From: Lobosporangium transversale
Lineage: Eukaryota; Mortierellomycota; Mortierellomycetes; Mortierellales; Mortierellaceae
Length of the DNA: 64,000 nt
Reading direction: 5' to 3'
Assembly (NCBI RefSeq): GCF_002105155.1
Contig: NW_019029028.1
Coordinates: forward strand, 186,001-250,000
This document shows positions 45,882 through 57,684 of the stretch, one piece after another. The notes beneath the pieces were generated by a model. That model was not told where the DNA came from and did not search any database. It worked only from the letters and a program-made list of their open reading frames with translations. Position 1 is the stretch's first letter; each line of letters starts with the position of its first letter. The position numbers were made by a program, and so were the translations under genes.

Positions 45882-46465
45882 CGCCAGTGGCCTTGGCTGC
45901 TATCTACAAGTGGTAGTATGGTGTAGCCTGATATAGAAATATCCTAGTGCGTGCTTGGTTCACCGTGTCAGAAACCACCAACAGTGAGAATTTTCAGGGC
46001 AGTAGTGCACCACACCGAGAAAAGCCTTACATTGTGATGCAAGAATCACTGATGAAAAATCGGTGGACCATTGCACACTTGGTAGAAGCTCCATGTTTTT
46101 CAAACCCAATATTCTTTTCAGGAGCCTACAGGGGTGGATTATTTACAAAAGAAAGAGTTGGTTTAAGAGCAACTCAAAAAGTAGATCCATTATAGAAAGT
46201 CAAGGACCCTGCTATGGACATGTCAAGGGTACAAGAGAGGAAGCCTTGCGGGATTATCACCGAGCCTGGGACAATGACCAGCTTCTTACTCCATGTTTGG
46301 ATCGTGTTGCTGCCACATACATAAAACAGTGGCAAAGTAAACCCGATGAAACGTGTTTAATAAACATTGTGGCTTGGCCTATTTACAGTTATAAAAAAAA
46401 TTTCTCGTTTCTCTAAGCTTCTCTCTTTTTCTTCCTTCACCTTCTTCCCATTGTTTCTTTCCACC
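45493..46465. other. Intergenic region before eEF1B gamma
   Basis: Close to 1 kb with T-runs at about 45609-45636 and 45850-45880. The frame at 46063-46416 (+) has some protein-like composition (R-E-E-A-L-R-D-Y-H-R-A-W-D) but no known match and no good context. The last 60 bases are a C/T-rich leader expected for a highly expressed translation gene. Confidence 0.5.
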
Positions 46466-48389
46466 ATGTCTGTCGGTGTAAGTTTTCTTTATCACTCGCT
46501 TGCCTATCTTTTTTTTTTTTTTTTTTTTTTTTATTTTTTTTATTTTTATTTTTTTATTTATATCATTTAATTTTATTATTATTATTTTTTGGTCTGCTGC
46601 GTTTGTTTTAATGACCCTGTCGTATTGATCAGACGATTCTTTGGATATGGATATTAAACATAATCTACATATAGACTATCTACTCCTATCCCCAGAACCC
46701 CCGCGTCTTCAAGGCCCTTGTTGTTGCCAAGTACAACGGCCTTGAGGTCAAGGTTGATGACTCATTCGAAATGGGCAAGACCAACACGACCGCTGAGTGG
46801 ATCGCCAAGTTCGGTGCTTCTCAGGTAAGAACTTGAAGAGTTGTAACCAAAAAAAAAAAAATAAAAAATAAAAAAGCTTTTTCGCACGCTTGAATATGAA
46901 AATACGCACGGACAAGAAAAATTTTGTTGACGATCAATGGCGCTATTTGTGGATATCTATAGATCCCTGCTTTCGAGGGTACTGATGGCACCATCATCAT
47001 CGAGTCCGGTGCTATTGCTTACTATCGTACGTATCTATGTATATCGAAAAACCCCTGTTGTCCGCCTCAACAACATCACCAAATCAGCTAATGCAATGTG
47101 GGAAGGCAGCGAGCAAAATGATGAACTTGTTTTTTAATCAGTTATCCCTGACTTAATCATCTGTGTCGAGAACTTGATTTCTGAAAAAAATTGCTTGCAT
47201 TCCCCCATTCTCAACATAAAATAATTCCCTTCAGCCCCCAAAAGTCTTCAGCCTCCATGATTCTTGAGTCATAATGTATCTTGCTCTTTCACAGAGTCCG
47301 CCTTTTGATTCAAATATCTAATCGTCTATGTCTCCTATTTTATATGTCATTCTCAATTGAACAGTCGCCCACTTGAAGTCCGATTCCACTTTGATTGGCC
47401 GCTCCAACACCGAAGAGACCTACATCCAGCAATGGGTTCAGTTTGTCGACTGCCAGATTGTCCCTAGCCTCAGTGGTTGGTTGTACCCTATCTTGGGCTA
47501 CAGCACCTACAACAAGGTCTTCGAAACTCAGGTAATTGAGAGGCTCCAACACCATCTCAAGACCCTTGAGCGTCACTTGACCAAGAAGACCTACTTGGTT
47601 GGCGAGCGTGTCACTCTTGCCGATATCGCGGGTGCTACCGGTCTCTACCACGGATACAAGCTCCTCTTTGACGCCGAGTTCCGTAAGAGCTTCCCTGCTG
47701 TCACTCGTTGGTTCACCACCATTGTCAACCAGAGCAACTTCAAGGCTGTTGCTGGTGACTTTGTCTTCTGCGAGAATGCCCTCAAGTACACTGCACCCAA
47801 GAAGGAGAGCACCAAAGAGAAGAAGCCCAAGGAGGAGAAGCCCAAGGAGGCCCCCAAGCCCAAGGCTAAGGAACCCGAGCCAGAGGAGGAGGTCCAAGAG
47901 GCCCCCAAGCCAAAGTCCAAGTTGGACCTCTTGCCCCCTGCTAAGATGCCTTTGGATGAGTGGAAGCGCCAATACTCTAACAATGACACTCCTGTTGCCA
48001 TGAAGTGGCTCTGGGAGAATATTGACCTCACCACTGACTACTCGATCTGGAAGGTCGACTACAAGTACAACGATGAGCTCACCAAGTTGTACATGTCCAA
48101 CAACTTGGCTGGTGGTTTGATGAACCGTCTCGAGCGTGCTCGCAAGTACGCTTTTGGCTGCTTGGTCGTTGCTGGCGAGGACAATGCTAACATCATCACT
48201 GGTTACTTCATTGTTCGTGGCAATGCCGAGGAGATGATTGAGGAGATCACCGATGCTGCTGACTATGAGTCCTACACTTGGATCAAGGTCAACGTTGATG
48301 AGGAGGAGAAGAAGAAGATCGACCAGGTCTTTGCCTGGGAAGGTTCCGTCGATGGCAAGCCCATCCAGGACGGAAAGGTCTTCAAGTAA
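46466..48389 (+). CDS. TEF3: Translation elongation factor eEF1B gamma
   Basis: Four exons (46466-46477, 46696-46824, 46963-47026, 47365-48389) give 409 residues. The protein anchors the eEF1B complex, which reloads eEF1A with GTP. Residues 1-215 or so are a glutathione-transferase-like domain (F-E-G-T-D-G-T-I-I-I-E-S, then Y-L-V-G-E-R-V-T-L-A-D). A Lys/Glu/Pro-rich linker (P-K-E-E-K-P-K-E repeats) follows. The C-terminal conserved domain starts L-D-L-L-P-P-A-K-M and contains W-L-W-E-N-I-D and G-S-V-D-G-K-P-I-Q-D-G-K-V-F-K. Exon 1 is only four codons long. Codon use is strongly biased to AAG, GAC, GTC, TTG and CTC, unlike the neighbours, as expected for high expression. The yeast equivalents are TEF3/TEF4 (CAM1), so the symbol is approximate. 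Confidence 0.94.
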
Positions 48390-48920
48390 ACACCTTTTGT
48401 ATTATATCGTCAATGCATTGACTGATCAAACCACAAACCAAAATAAAAAGGAGAATAAAAATCCCCACGATGTACAGTACATTATTATTAACAAAAGTGT
48501 CCCTTTTGTCTCATACTTTTTATCCATTCTCATTGACCTTGACATTGCGTGCATTTGCATGGTAAAGATGTAAATATGGTTGTCAGTCTGTGCAGAATTC
48601 TCATAAACACCCCTGGATTCGATTAACACTTTTTTTTATTTTTACCGCTTGTCCCGTATGCACAGATCAGCATGCTTTCCTTTTACCCCCTTTTTCTTTT
48701 CAGTTCAATAATGTTCCTTTAACTTGTAAACGGGACACCAGGCGCATGGTCAACTTTTTTTTTTTTTTTTTTTTTTTTTTTACCACACAAAAAGCCGCTT
48801 GTTGTTCCTTTTTACTTATTCCTCTTCCGTCTCCACTCCACTCCATTTTTGACAACTTGTTTTCCTTATTTCACTGTTCCAGACAACTTTTATTAAATTG
48901 CATTCCTGACAAACGAAACA
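48390..48920. other. Intergenic region after eEF1B gamma
   Basis: These 531 bases contain A-rich 3' flank (aataaaa at about 48441-48447) and a T-run at about 48756-48780. A C/T-rich promoter precedes the SIKE-like gene. No gene is seen. Confidence 0.6.
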
Positions 48921-50343
48921 ATGACCGTTGAAGACAGTGACATGCAAAAGCTGTGGAGGCTTACAAACGAACTCACTGCTCAGCTGGTGTTCAACAGGAA
49001 CGCTTCGTTGGAACTTAAGCAGCAGCTTGCTGATCTTCAGGGAAAGGCCACAGGCTTTACACCCTTACTCGCCAGTCCATATTATGGTGATTCACATTGT
49101 ACGCTTCTTTCTTGGCTTTGGGAAGATGAATGTCTTTTTTCTCTTGGCAATATTGCATACCAATATAAATGAACCAGCTAGACCTCAACCCAGGATCATG
49201 CATTCTTTTTTGTTTTATTTCCTGACATATGTGAACATATGCTTATGAGCAGACCACAGCGATTTTAAGCTCAGGGTAGAGAACGAGCGTTTAAGGGAGG
49301 AGAATTCGCAGTTGCAGGAGCAATTGCGGGAGTATGAGCGTTGGATGGAATACATCATGGGTAAATTTCGACTTCAGAACGTAAGAAGCTAAAAAAAAAA
49401 AAAAAAAAAAAAAAAAAATGCTTGTGATCATTGATAATATCAAGTAAAAGGAATGAGACAAATTTTTGACCACAAGTGGTTTGTTTTTATTGCTGTTGTT
49501 CAGTTCGCAATGGCTCAAAGTAGGAAAGAATCAATGCATGAGGCATATAAAATGGCAGAACAAGGAGGTGAAGCAGCAATGCGACTTCAGGAAGAGAATG
49601 TCATGTTGCAATCACGACTATCTGATCTGGGGGCAGCAGCACGAAAGGCAATTCATGAAGAATACTATGCTACAGAATCACTGATTGAATCACTAGAGGC
49701 TGAAAACCAATGCCTGCGTGAAATGTTGGGCGTGGCAGAAGGGGACATGGGGGCTGTTCAAGAACGACTGGACTTTTATCGACGATCGAGACAATTTTTT
49801 GTTGATGAAGATGATGAAGATATGAGATCTCGTCATGGCAGAAACCGCGTCTCTTTCCCAAGTACGGGTACAGGATCCTATCCAGGATCTAGTGGAAGTG
49901 AGGAGGAAGAGCCACTTCGACCAACTGATATGCAACAGCAGCATCAACAGCGACAACAGCAGCATCAGCCTTTGTCACCTACGCCAAGCCATGGAAGCCA
50001 AGAGCAAGGGTTTACATTTAAAAAGCCTTTCCCCTTGTCTGTACAGACAAGCGGGATGCGTTCTCCTACAACAGCTTCATCTGCCGGCTCTCCTCGGTCA
50101 ATGTCTGCACTATCATCTTCAACTGCATCGCCAATATCATCTCCATGGTCTGCGTCGACTAGTGGATCAAACTCGACATTAACTTCACCAGCATTATTGG
50201 ATTCAGCGGAACAATTCAAATCGATATCTCCGCCTCTAGACGACACAAAGAGTTTAACAAATGAACAAAAGCAAAAGTTTCACCGCGGCAAGATCACCAT
50301 CAATACCAAATTAGGGTCACCTATGGCTAGTAGGAAGGATTGA
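48921..50343 (+). CDS. SIKE/FGFR1OP2-family coiled-coil protein (SCI1-like STRIPAK component)
   Basis: Three exons (48921-49086, 49253-49380, 49504-50343) give 377 residues. The first 200 residues are coiled coil. The segment L-R-E-E-N-S-Q-L-Q-E-Q-L, then Y-I-M-G-K-F-R-L-Q then A-M-A-Q-S-R-K, aligns with the E-N-K-E-L / I-M-S-K-Y-R-E-Q / M-A-S-K stretch of human FGFR1OP2. Later R-K-A-I-H-E-E and E-N-Q-C-L-R-E-M-L match its second conserved block. In fungi the counterpart (SCI1 in Sordaria) is part of the STRIPAK kinase-phosphatase complex needed for hyphal fusion and development. The last 150 residues are Ser/Thr/Pro-rich disorder with a Gln/His-rich part, a fungal addition. The exon 1 donor (gtgatt) is weak, but the join gives the correct alignment. 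Confidence 0.82.
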
Positions 50344-50415
50344 GGTTAGATTAGATATTACCAAAAAGAAGAAATTAAAATGTTGAAATTAATTCGTTTT
50401 GTAATAGGACGTCAT

Positions 50416-50448
<33 letters not shown>

Positions 50449-50583
50449 ACATGTCAATTTCAATGCCTCCTCTTTCTCTCTTCTCTCCTTTTTTTTTTTT
50501 TTTTTTTCAAAATTCTCAGCCTAATTCTTTGTCACTTCACCCTATCTACTTCTCACAAGTCATTGTTCAACGTCGCTTTTGTC
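50344..50583. other. Short promoter region of the esterase gene
   Basis: The 240 bases between stop and ATG are mostly T-runs (about 50419-50447 and 50488-50508) and C/T-rich leader. The upstream continuation of the esterase frame (from 50380) is a low-complexity Phe/Leu run encoded by these tracts and is not counted as protein. Confidence 0.6.
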
Positions 50584-52761
50584 ATGACTCAGAAACCAGT
50601 CTTGGCTATCCAACACAAAGTCTCTCTCTCTGTTGGAGGCATTGTTCGGTATCGTATCAAAGTCAACCCATCACAGATCAACAATATTGACACTCTCCAA
50701 TTCCGAATCCGTAATTGTTCGCCTATCTATCGCAATCTCACACCAGCATCAGGACCTTGGAAGATATCAGTGGCTCTTATTCGAAATCCAGACAAGACTC
50801 CAGTTGTTCCTGAGCTAGTGCCTTCCATCGGTTGTGCAAAAGACTGTCGACTAGACGCAAAAATAGCGAATGAGTATCATAATAATGACGAAACTCATGA
50901 AAACGATCCGGGTGAGAACGAATGGGAACTTGAGGTCCTGTCAGAGATGGTCCTACAGCCCAATTGGATCAATATCACAGTTGAACTATATGCAGTCCCA
51001 CAAAAGGGCGTTTCCTTAGACTTGATAGCCAGTAACAACGACGATACCAACAGCAATGTTGTCTCTTCCAATTCAAATTCATCCGTTGATGATGAAGGAA
51101 CAGCCGATACAGCAGACACTAAGACGGGGCCTCAAGTACTTCTTCCTCATCTTGTGTCATGTGACTACAAGGATACTAATGAGATCTGTGGCCCCACCTT
51201 CCCAAAGCAAGCCCATCATGAAAACATAGGAGAATCCAAAGAACAAAATGAGGAGGAAGTAAACGGATATCACCTAGTCGTCCTCACTCATGGCATCCAT
51301 GGAAGCTGGCTAGATTTGCTCTATATGAAAGAGCAAATCGATGCCTATAATGCACATCATGGTAAAACCGTAACCTTCCTTTCAGATACGAATCATGGTG
51401 GAACAGAGGAGGGGATTCAGAGCGCGGGTCAACGCGTTGCGCTGGATATCTTAGAATTCACAGGATACAATGAAACTGAGCAAGGGAAGGAGCTCTGCAA
51501 ATCACTCTCGGCTGTAGCAAGCAAAAAATCTCTGTCCAAGTCTGAGGAAAACACAACAACATTAAAGAAAAAAAGCCGGAATACAAAATACTCTGTGTTC
51601 CCTCGTGGCATTTCCAAAATCTCGATCATCGGTCATTCTCTGGGTGGATTGGTAAACATCTACATGCTCGGGTATATTGAAGATGTGACTAAGGGAGTCT
51701 TCTTCAATACCATTCAGCCGGTCCATTTCATCACTCTTGCGACACCACTTCTTGGTATTGGATTCGAACACCCCTGGGTTCTTGGGCTTGCGCTATCTAT
51801 GGGATGTATTGGGCAGACTGGCAAAGATTTAACGCTCGAGGACCGATCTTCAAAACTCAAGCGGTCGTCATCCACTTTTTCATTGAATTCATTACCGTCA
51901 TCAAAACGCCATAGTTTTCAGAAGAAAGAGCCAGCGGCAGCAGCGCATGCCGCGGGCTCGGATGGTGCAAATAATGACATCACGGCAGAGCATCCACCCG
52001 AATGTGCTCTCGATCATGACCCTGAGCCTTTGTTATTGGCTATGGCTCGACCTGGTTCTGTTTCCAATAGGATATTGAAACAGTTTTCGGACCGGACGTC
52101 GTACGCCAACATTGAGAACGATATGGCAGTCAGGTTTAAGACCTCGACCATGATGGGGATCCCCAAATTTGATGTAGACCATTTCTTTTCATCCGAAGGT
52201 GCTGCTACGCAGCCCAAGAGAAGTCTATACCACAATGTATTGACTAGCACTCTCGCATTGCTGTTTCCACCTGTCCCTAAAAAGGCCAAATTCTTAAGTA
52301 TAGCAGATGCGCCTTCACCAATTGTGATTGTCAGTCATGTGGAAGCAGAGCCAGGTGCAGCCGCAGATGTTGCCAAGAAGATCGATGAGGCAAGTGCTGA
52401 GGCCGCAGCGGCAGAGGCGGCGGATAAAAGCGTTCATGAAGGAGGAATAATGGATAGAAATATAATGAAGGAATCTCAATCAGCAGATTCATTAATAACT
52501 GATGAAAGCTTAGAGTCCGTGCCGTCTCTACCATCGTCGTCGCAATTGTCGTCATCGTCGTCAGCAGCAACGATCCCCAAGTCAAGAATGGATCTAGCTC
52601 ACTTGGTAGCAGAAGGGTACCATGCTGAGATGGATTGGACCAAAATTGGAGTATATATCGAGCACGAGGCACATGTACAAATCATTGTTAGACGCAAGTG
52701 GTATAACCTGGATGGATGGAAGTGTGTACAAGATTTGGTGGAGCGTTTTGACTTTACATAA
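50584..52761 (+). CDS. DUF676 (ROG1-family) putative serine esterase/lipase
   Basis: A single exon of 725 residues, alpha/beta hydrolase fold. The N-terminal part (V-G-G-I-V-R-Y-R-I-K-V) resembles the lipid-binding-like head of Rog1. The core begins L-T-H-G-I-H-G-S-W, the oxyanion region. It has the nucleophile elbow G-H-S-L-G-G with Ser352, then T-L-A-T-P-L-L-G-I. The end (Y-H-A-E-M-D-W-T-K-I-G-V-Y and E-H-E-A-H-V-Q-I-I-V-R-R) carries the conserved catalytic-His segment. Yeast Rog1 and Lpl1 relatives act on monoacylglycerol or phospholipids at lipid droplets; the substrate here is unknown. A disordered Ala/Glu/Ser-rich insertion (about 590-680) precedes the last conserved block. The ATG at 50584 is chosen because upstream codons come from T-runs. 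Confidence 0.88.
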   Translation: MTQKPVLAIQHKVSLSVGGIVRYRIKVNPSQINNIDTLQFRIRNCSPIYRNLTPASGPWKISVALIRNPDKTPVVPELVPSIGCAKDCRLDAKIANEYHNNDETHENDPGENEWELEVLSEMVLQPNWINITVELYAVPQKGVSLDLIASNNDDTNSNVVSSNSNSSVDDEGTADTADTKTGPQVLLPHLVSCDYKDTNEICGPTFPKQAHHENIGESKEQNEEEVNGYHLVVLTHGIHGSWLDLLYMKEQIDAYNAHHGKTVTFLSDTNHGGTEEGIQSAGQRVALDILEFTGYNETEQGKELCKSLSAVASKKSLSKSEENTTTLKKKSRNTKYSVFPRGISKISIIGHSLGGLVNIYMLGYIEDVTKGVFFNTIQPVHFITLATPLLGIGFEHPWVLGLALSMGCIGQTGKDLTLEDRSSKLKRSSSTFSLNSLPSSKRHSFQKKEPAAAAHAAGSDGANNDITAEHPPECALDHDPEPLLLAMARPGSVSNRILKQFSDRTSYANIENDMAVRFKTSTMMGIPKFDVDHFFSSEGAATQPKRSLYHNVLTSTLALLFPPVPKKAKFLSIADAPSPIVIVSHVEAEPGAAADVAKKIDEASAEAAAAEAADKSVHEGGIMDRNIMKESQSADSLITDESLESVPSLPSSSQLSSSSSAATIPKSRMDLAHLVAEGYHAEMDWTKIGVYIEHEAHVQIIVRRKWYNLDGWKCVQDLVERFDFT

Positions 52762-52869
52762 ACCATACTAGTCCTTGATATCTGAATCAGTTTCTTTTTA
52801 ATATCTTCCTTTTACATACCATGTCTGATTTGGAATTGAAATGAAGTGCTAAATGGCACTAAGGTATCA

Positions 52870-52900
<31 letters not shown>

Positions 52901-52934
52901 GAAGTGAATATTTTGACTCCTGTTTTACATCTTT

Positions 52935-55900
52935 CTACATGTATAAACCATCTTTTGCAATGGCTTCCACAATCCTGACCTCGGATTCTTTGAAACATGC
53001 ATACATGCGGCGCTGAAGTGGCCTAGAGGAGAAATAGTTTGGGGAGGCTTTGGACGAGGCTGTTGTTTCAGTGGCATCAGGGTCAAACGCCTCCAGTACA
53101 AACTCACGCGACGTTGGCTTCGGGAATGATGATTGTAGTGAGCCTAGGAGATGGGAATCGATAGATTAGTTTCGAGTTCACAACTTTATTTTTTTTTTCT
53201 TTGAACTCTTTTTTTTTTTTTTTTTTTTTACCTCCGATTGAGAATAAGTCATAGACACATTCACGCTCTTGTCCATCTTCAACGACCGCTTCTTGGTTCT
53301 CCAAAATTTTCTCTACCAAACCGTATTGCTCCGGGAACTAAAAAAAAAAAAAAAAAAAAAAAAAAAGAGACACATTATGTTGGACGTTGTATTCCATTCT
53401 AAGGACCAAAACTTTTTTTTTTTTTTTTTTGTTATACCTTTCGAACAAGGGCTATGGCTCGGCTCATCAAGAGCTCAGTTTCTCGGAACCTTTCAAGGAT
53501 CGATCTTAGGTTCAGGTCTTCATTTCCACCAGCGAGCTCATCCCATGAGAACTCTGTCAAGTCCTTGGCCAGCTCCTTCAGATCTTGCGCTATCTGACGA
53601 ATGTGTAAAGCGATTGGATGTGATACCAAGATATCATATGCAATAAGGCACATTGTCGGGAGAAGTCTACATCGTAATTTGTGAGATGAAAGCAAAAGTC
53701 AAGTTAAAATAAAATAAAACAGAAAAATGTCTAGACTAACTGGTTGGCGACACTTACTGCTTAAAAAGTTGGTCAGGCGTGATATTGTCCAGGTAAAAAA
53801 GCACTTTCGCGGCCTCCTGATTATGATTGAACAGTGGTGTTTGACGGCTAACCGGGATTCGCTTGGAATGCTAGATTGTGGCCCACAACAGCAAGAACAA
53901 CAATAAGTATGGCACACCCTTCAATATCACATCCATACAAAGCATAAAAAAAAAATAAGTTATTCAGACAAACGTACCGCCCATAATTCCTGCCAGTAGT
54001 TGCCAGCATCTGCCATGCGGGCGCTTATCTCACCCTTATCTTCGACCCAATCCTTCGGTGAGTGCCAGCGGATGAAGTCGCCCAAAACACAGCCTGGGTT
54101 GGCTGCTTTAAACGCCTCCATATCTATAAAATTATGATACGTCAGTCATTGTTGATTCAAGTCAATCCTCTCCCTCTTTCTTCCATTTTATACATTTATT
54201 GAATGTGCCCAACCTGAGATTAGCTGCACCGATTGCATTTTAGCGCGCATTTTTGCACCATCAGAAGAAGATCCAAGTGTTTCAAAGAATTCCTCCTGTT
54301 GTTTTATCATATCCTCAGTCATATAGCCAAGTTCCTAACAAAAAAAAAAAAAAAAAAAAAAAAAAAAGAAAGGAAGGAAAGCATATTGTTCAAAAAACTT
54401 ATATCTCTCTTTGAGTATAAAGTACACTCTAATACGCCATTCTTTTTTTTTTTTTTTTTTTTTTTTTACCTGAAGTTTAGGGATCAATAGTGGTGCACCA
54501 GTTTGCAATAGTTTTAAATCTTTTAGTGGCATCAGACCCCCTTCACTCTTTGATTCATCTGCTACCTCCCTCGGATCTGGTCCACCAACATCCACAGATG
54601 ACTGATCTAAATCATTCACTAGAACCCCTGATTGAGAATCCGCGCTTGACGAATACTTTAGAGCCACATATGACTCTGTCATAGGAAGTGTTCGTCGCTG
54701 CATTTGCGATTCGTATGGGTCCAAAAGAGATTCAGTAGTGTCCTCTACGATAGGGTCATAAAAAACGTCTTCATCATCATCATCGTTATCGCTACTTTGC
54801 TGTCGACTGCTGCTTTGTCTGCGTCCAAGTGTTTCGAGCTTGGGTATTGGTACAGCTGCAGTAGGTGAGGACGGCTCAGTCTTTGATGTGAATTGAGATG
54901 TTGAGGGTCTAGTAGGAGATGATGTCGCCGATGATGATGGCGATATGGCACCATCTTGTTGATCACACTGCTGCTGTTGCTGTTGAGGGAAGGTTGCAGC
55001 TCCACGGTTTTTAACAGACTCCAAAAGACGCTTAGCTGTAGGCACCATGTCTGCTGAACGTGGGCGAGAGATATTTGAAAGGCCGTGCAGTAACCCTTGG
55101 ATCTGAGCCGTTCGATTTTGTATTGGCTGCGCCCCAGGGACTGCATGCCGATGGCTGTTATCTTGAGATAACTCTACATCCTCCACCATCTGCTCTTTAG
55201 ACTTTTTTTTCCGTCGCTTTAGTACCGGATGGATATGCCTAGGGGCCTCCTTCTCACATGTGATCTGCCTAGCAATACAACAGTTGAGCATCGACAACTT
55301 TTGATGAAGTAGATTGTACCGAAGATCGATCGCCACTGGCTTCCTCTCTTGGTTAGCATTATATTTGTGTGAGGATTTGTCGTCATCGGTGTAACCGTCG
55401 CCAAATATATCTACCATGGGGATCAGCTGACTGTTTTCCCATCGCGAATAGAATTGCTTCAGCAGCTCCGACCAAAGTACTTTTATGAACCCCATGGCTG
55501 ATGTCGTATATGGGACCTCCGAGCTAGGTGAAACCACATCTAGAAGGTATTGAATCATTCTCCAAAGAAACGAGTTATAGGGCACTGTAGTGGCATGGCG
55601 GAATTGTAAACCAAGCTCAGACGCAGGTATAAGCCGTATGTTGTGGTTGTTGGCGCCTATCTCGGGATGTGATGAAGGTCGCTGAACAGTAGCAGCAGGA
55701 GTTGGTGATGGTGGCCCCTCGAAAAGTGTGTCAACAATATTCTCAACTTCTACTGCATCAACCATGCTGATGGCTCCTTGGATCAACCGTGCGCCTTTGT
55801 GCAGTAGAGCTCCATAGGCCCGACCATCGCCTGCTTTGTGTTCGCTACGCTCACCACCTACAGCCTCGGAGCTCCAAGAAGAAATTACATCTTCCAAGAT

Positions 55901-57424
55901 ACCACTGAGGATACCATAGCTATCCTCTTTGAAGGTTGCCTGTAGAATCCAGATGTTTGCATGACCTGCATCCATATCTGCCATGTTACTGTTATCCAAA
56001 TATACACTACATGGCATACTCGCTTTTACATCCCCCAAGGGAATAAAATTCAAATCAATTAGCCACAACTCGCGCTAATTCCATTTCCCTTTGATCTATT
56101 AGTGCTGATCGACTTCATCTATATAAACCTTACCAAACCTTGCAAAGAGTCGCATGGACCGTAGTGGATCTTGGATAGGTCCAAAAGGAATAACAGGAAT
56201 TGGGAGAGTCGAAAGATTTCTGTCCTCAGTTTTAATTTCATCCATATTCATAGCTGCATCTGGTGCTTCCAATATCGGTTCGTCATTATCAGACGAAAAT
56301 ACTGTCTCATGGTTGGGGTTTGATGTACTCTTCGTCACATTTTTGTCGCCTGTGCCCTCCCTCCATCTTCTCCAATCCTCATCATGCCAATTCACAAGAT
56401 CGTAGCAGAAAAGCGCTGATGTGTGGATTTGCTCTTTCAAACTACGACTGTACTTTCCTGAGGTAAAAGAAGCTGCAGGATTACAGTCCTCGATTCCCAT
56501 CCTTTCCATAAAGAAGTCTAAAATCCCAGAAAGATGGGTATATTGGACAGGCGGATAAGGGACAAGGATAGTATTGAACCGGACCTCGACACCTTGTTCA
56601 TAATTGTCATCTTCAAAACAACCTTCATCCCATTCCGTTCCCTCGTTTTCTGCTATTGAAGACGATAAATCCGGAGACGGATCTGGCGCTGATGGCTGTA
56701 TTAAGGGTTGAATCATCAGTCCTGTAAAGGTCAGGTTCCAGGGCTGACCTGTGGGCACGAACACCGGCACACTGCATCCCGTGTTTTGAAAAGCAATTGC
56801 GAACGACGATAGTAAGAGCTTGGCGCTACTTAGGTCAATGACCATAGATGTTGATGAAGATGATGACATGGTTGATGCAAAGATATCAGAGATGGTAACT
56901 GGAGAGATGATGAGAATGTGTGTCAAAGATGTCCAGCGATGGAGACTATGATGTTGTACTCCTTCAAGAGAAATCGGCAAGAACTCCAGATCAATCCTTT
57001 CAACACCTGCGGCCACTCGGGCTTTAGCAGGATGGTAGTGATATGAAAGTGCATAGGTCGCGTCGTCTAGACTGAGCATCTCTCTGACCTGATATGATCT
57101 GTTATTATTATTATTATTGTTTGTGCTATCGCTACTACCACGATTGTTTCCTGCCTCGCCTGTATCATTGTCTGAATATTCATCGTCGCTTTTGTCAATG
57201 TTTGAAGTCGCGGCCATGGTCATGGCTGGCTGTTTCTTTACAGGCTCTGCTCCAACGGTCGCGTCAGAGGCTTCTGTAACAGCGAAAACGGCTGGGTCAA
57301 ACACACCTAGTTTTCCGTTCACAAGACCCCAGGAACGTAAGCTGTCTTCAATCTGTGTGATGAAACGTTCCCATGGTCCTGAGGTCGTGTAATCGATAAA
57401 CTCAAAATTGTCGAAATCGTCCAT
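52935..57424 (-). CDS. RAB3GAP1: Rab3 GTPase-activating protein catalytic subunit
   Basis: Eight exons on the minus strand: 57424-56129, 56074-54470, 54334-54214, 54123-53978, 53870-53758, 53666-53438, 53337-53232, 53143-52935. They give 1274 residues, against 981 in human RAB3GAP1. In animals this subunit, with RAB3GAP2, stimulates Rab3 GTPase activity and acts as exchange factor for Rab18 at the ER and lipid droplets. The N-terminus (F-E-F-I-D-Y-T-T-S-G-P-W-E-R-F) is diagnostic. So are M-T-E-D-M then Q-E-E-F-F-E, then A-N-P-G-C-V-L-G-D-F-I-R-W-H-S-P-K-D-W, then the P-L-Q-R-R-M-Y end. A Ser/Thr/Gln-rich insertion lies at about residues 680-830 and an Asn run at about 102-108. The exon 1 to 2 junction (54-bp intron, donor gtttat) is the least certain splice. 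It is divergent from RABL3. Confidence 0.92.
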
Positions 57425-57684
57425 TTGGCAGGTCTGGTCGCGTTAAAATTAATGGTGATGCAATAACAGACACATGAAACAGAATAGAATAATGGAGGGA
57501 ATGCCGATCGTGACGAACTAAGCCCATCTCTTCACCTTGAGTCGAGTCTATGACTGTTTGTCCCTCTCATCTTGTCCTACGATCTCTCGCTTCACGACCA
57601 ACCCCCTCTCCCCCCTTTTTTTACGAGGATAACGTCTTCATCACTTGCTTCGTCCATCTACCATCATCCGCTTAGTCATTCAAG
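57425..57684. promoter_or_regulatory. Divergent promoter shared by RAB3GAP1 and RABL3
   Basis: Only 260 bases separate the two start codons, so both promoters and 5' leaders must fit here. The RABL3 side is C/T-rich with a T-run at about 57618-57624. I see no clear TATA box. Confidence 0.6.

Noticed and set aside
46063-46416. 117-codon plus-strand frame before eEF1B gamma
   Set aside because: Some protein-like composition, but no recognisable family, and it lies in the promoter of a highly expressed gene.
50380-50583. N-terminal extension of the DUF676 esterase that resembles a signal peptide
   Set aside because: The hydrophobic Phe/Leu run is the translation of T-runs and C/T tracts; family homology begins after the ATG at 50584.
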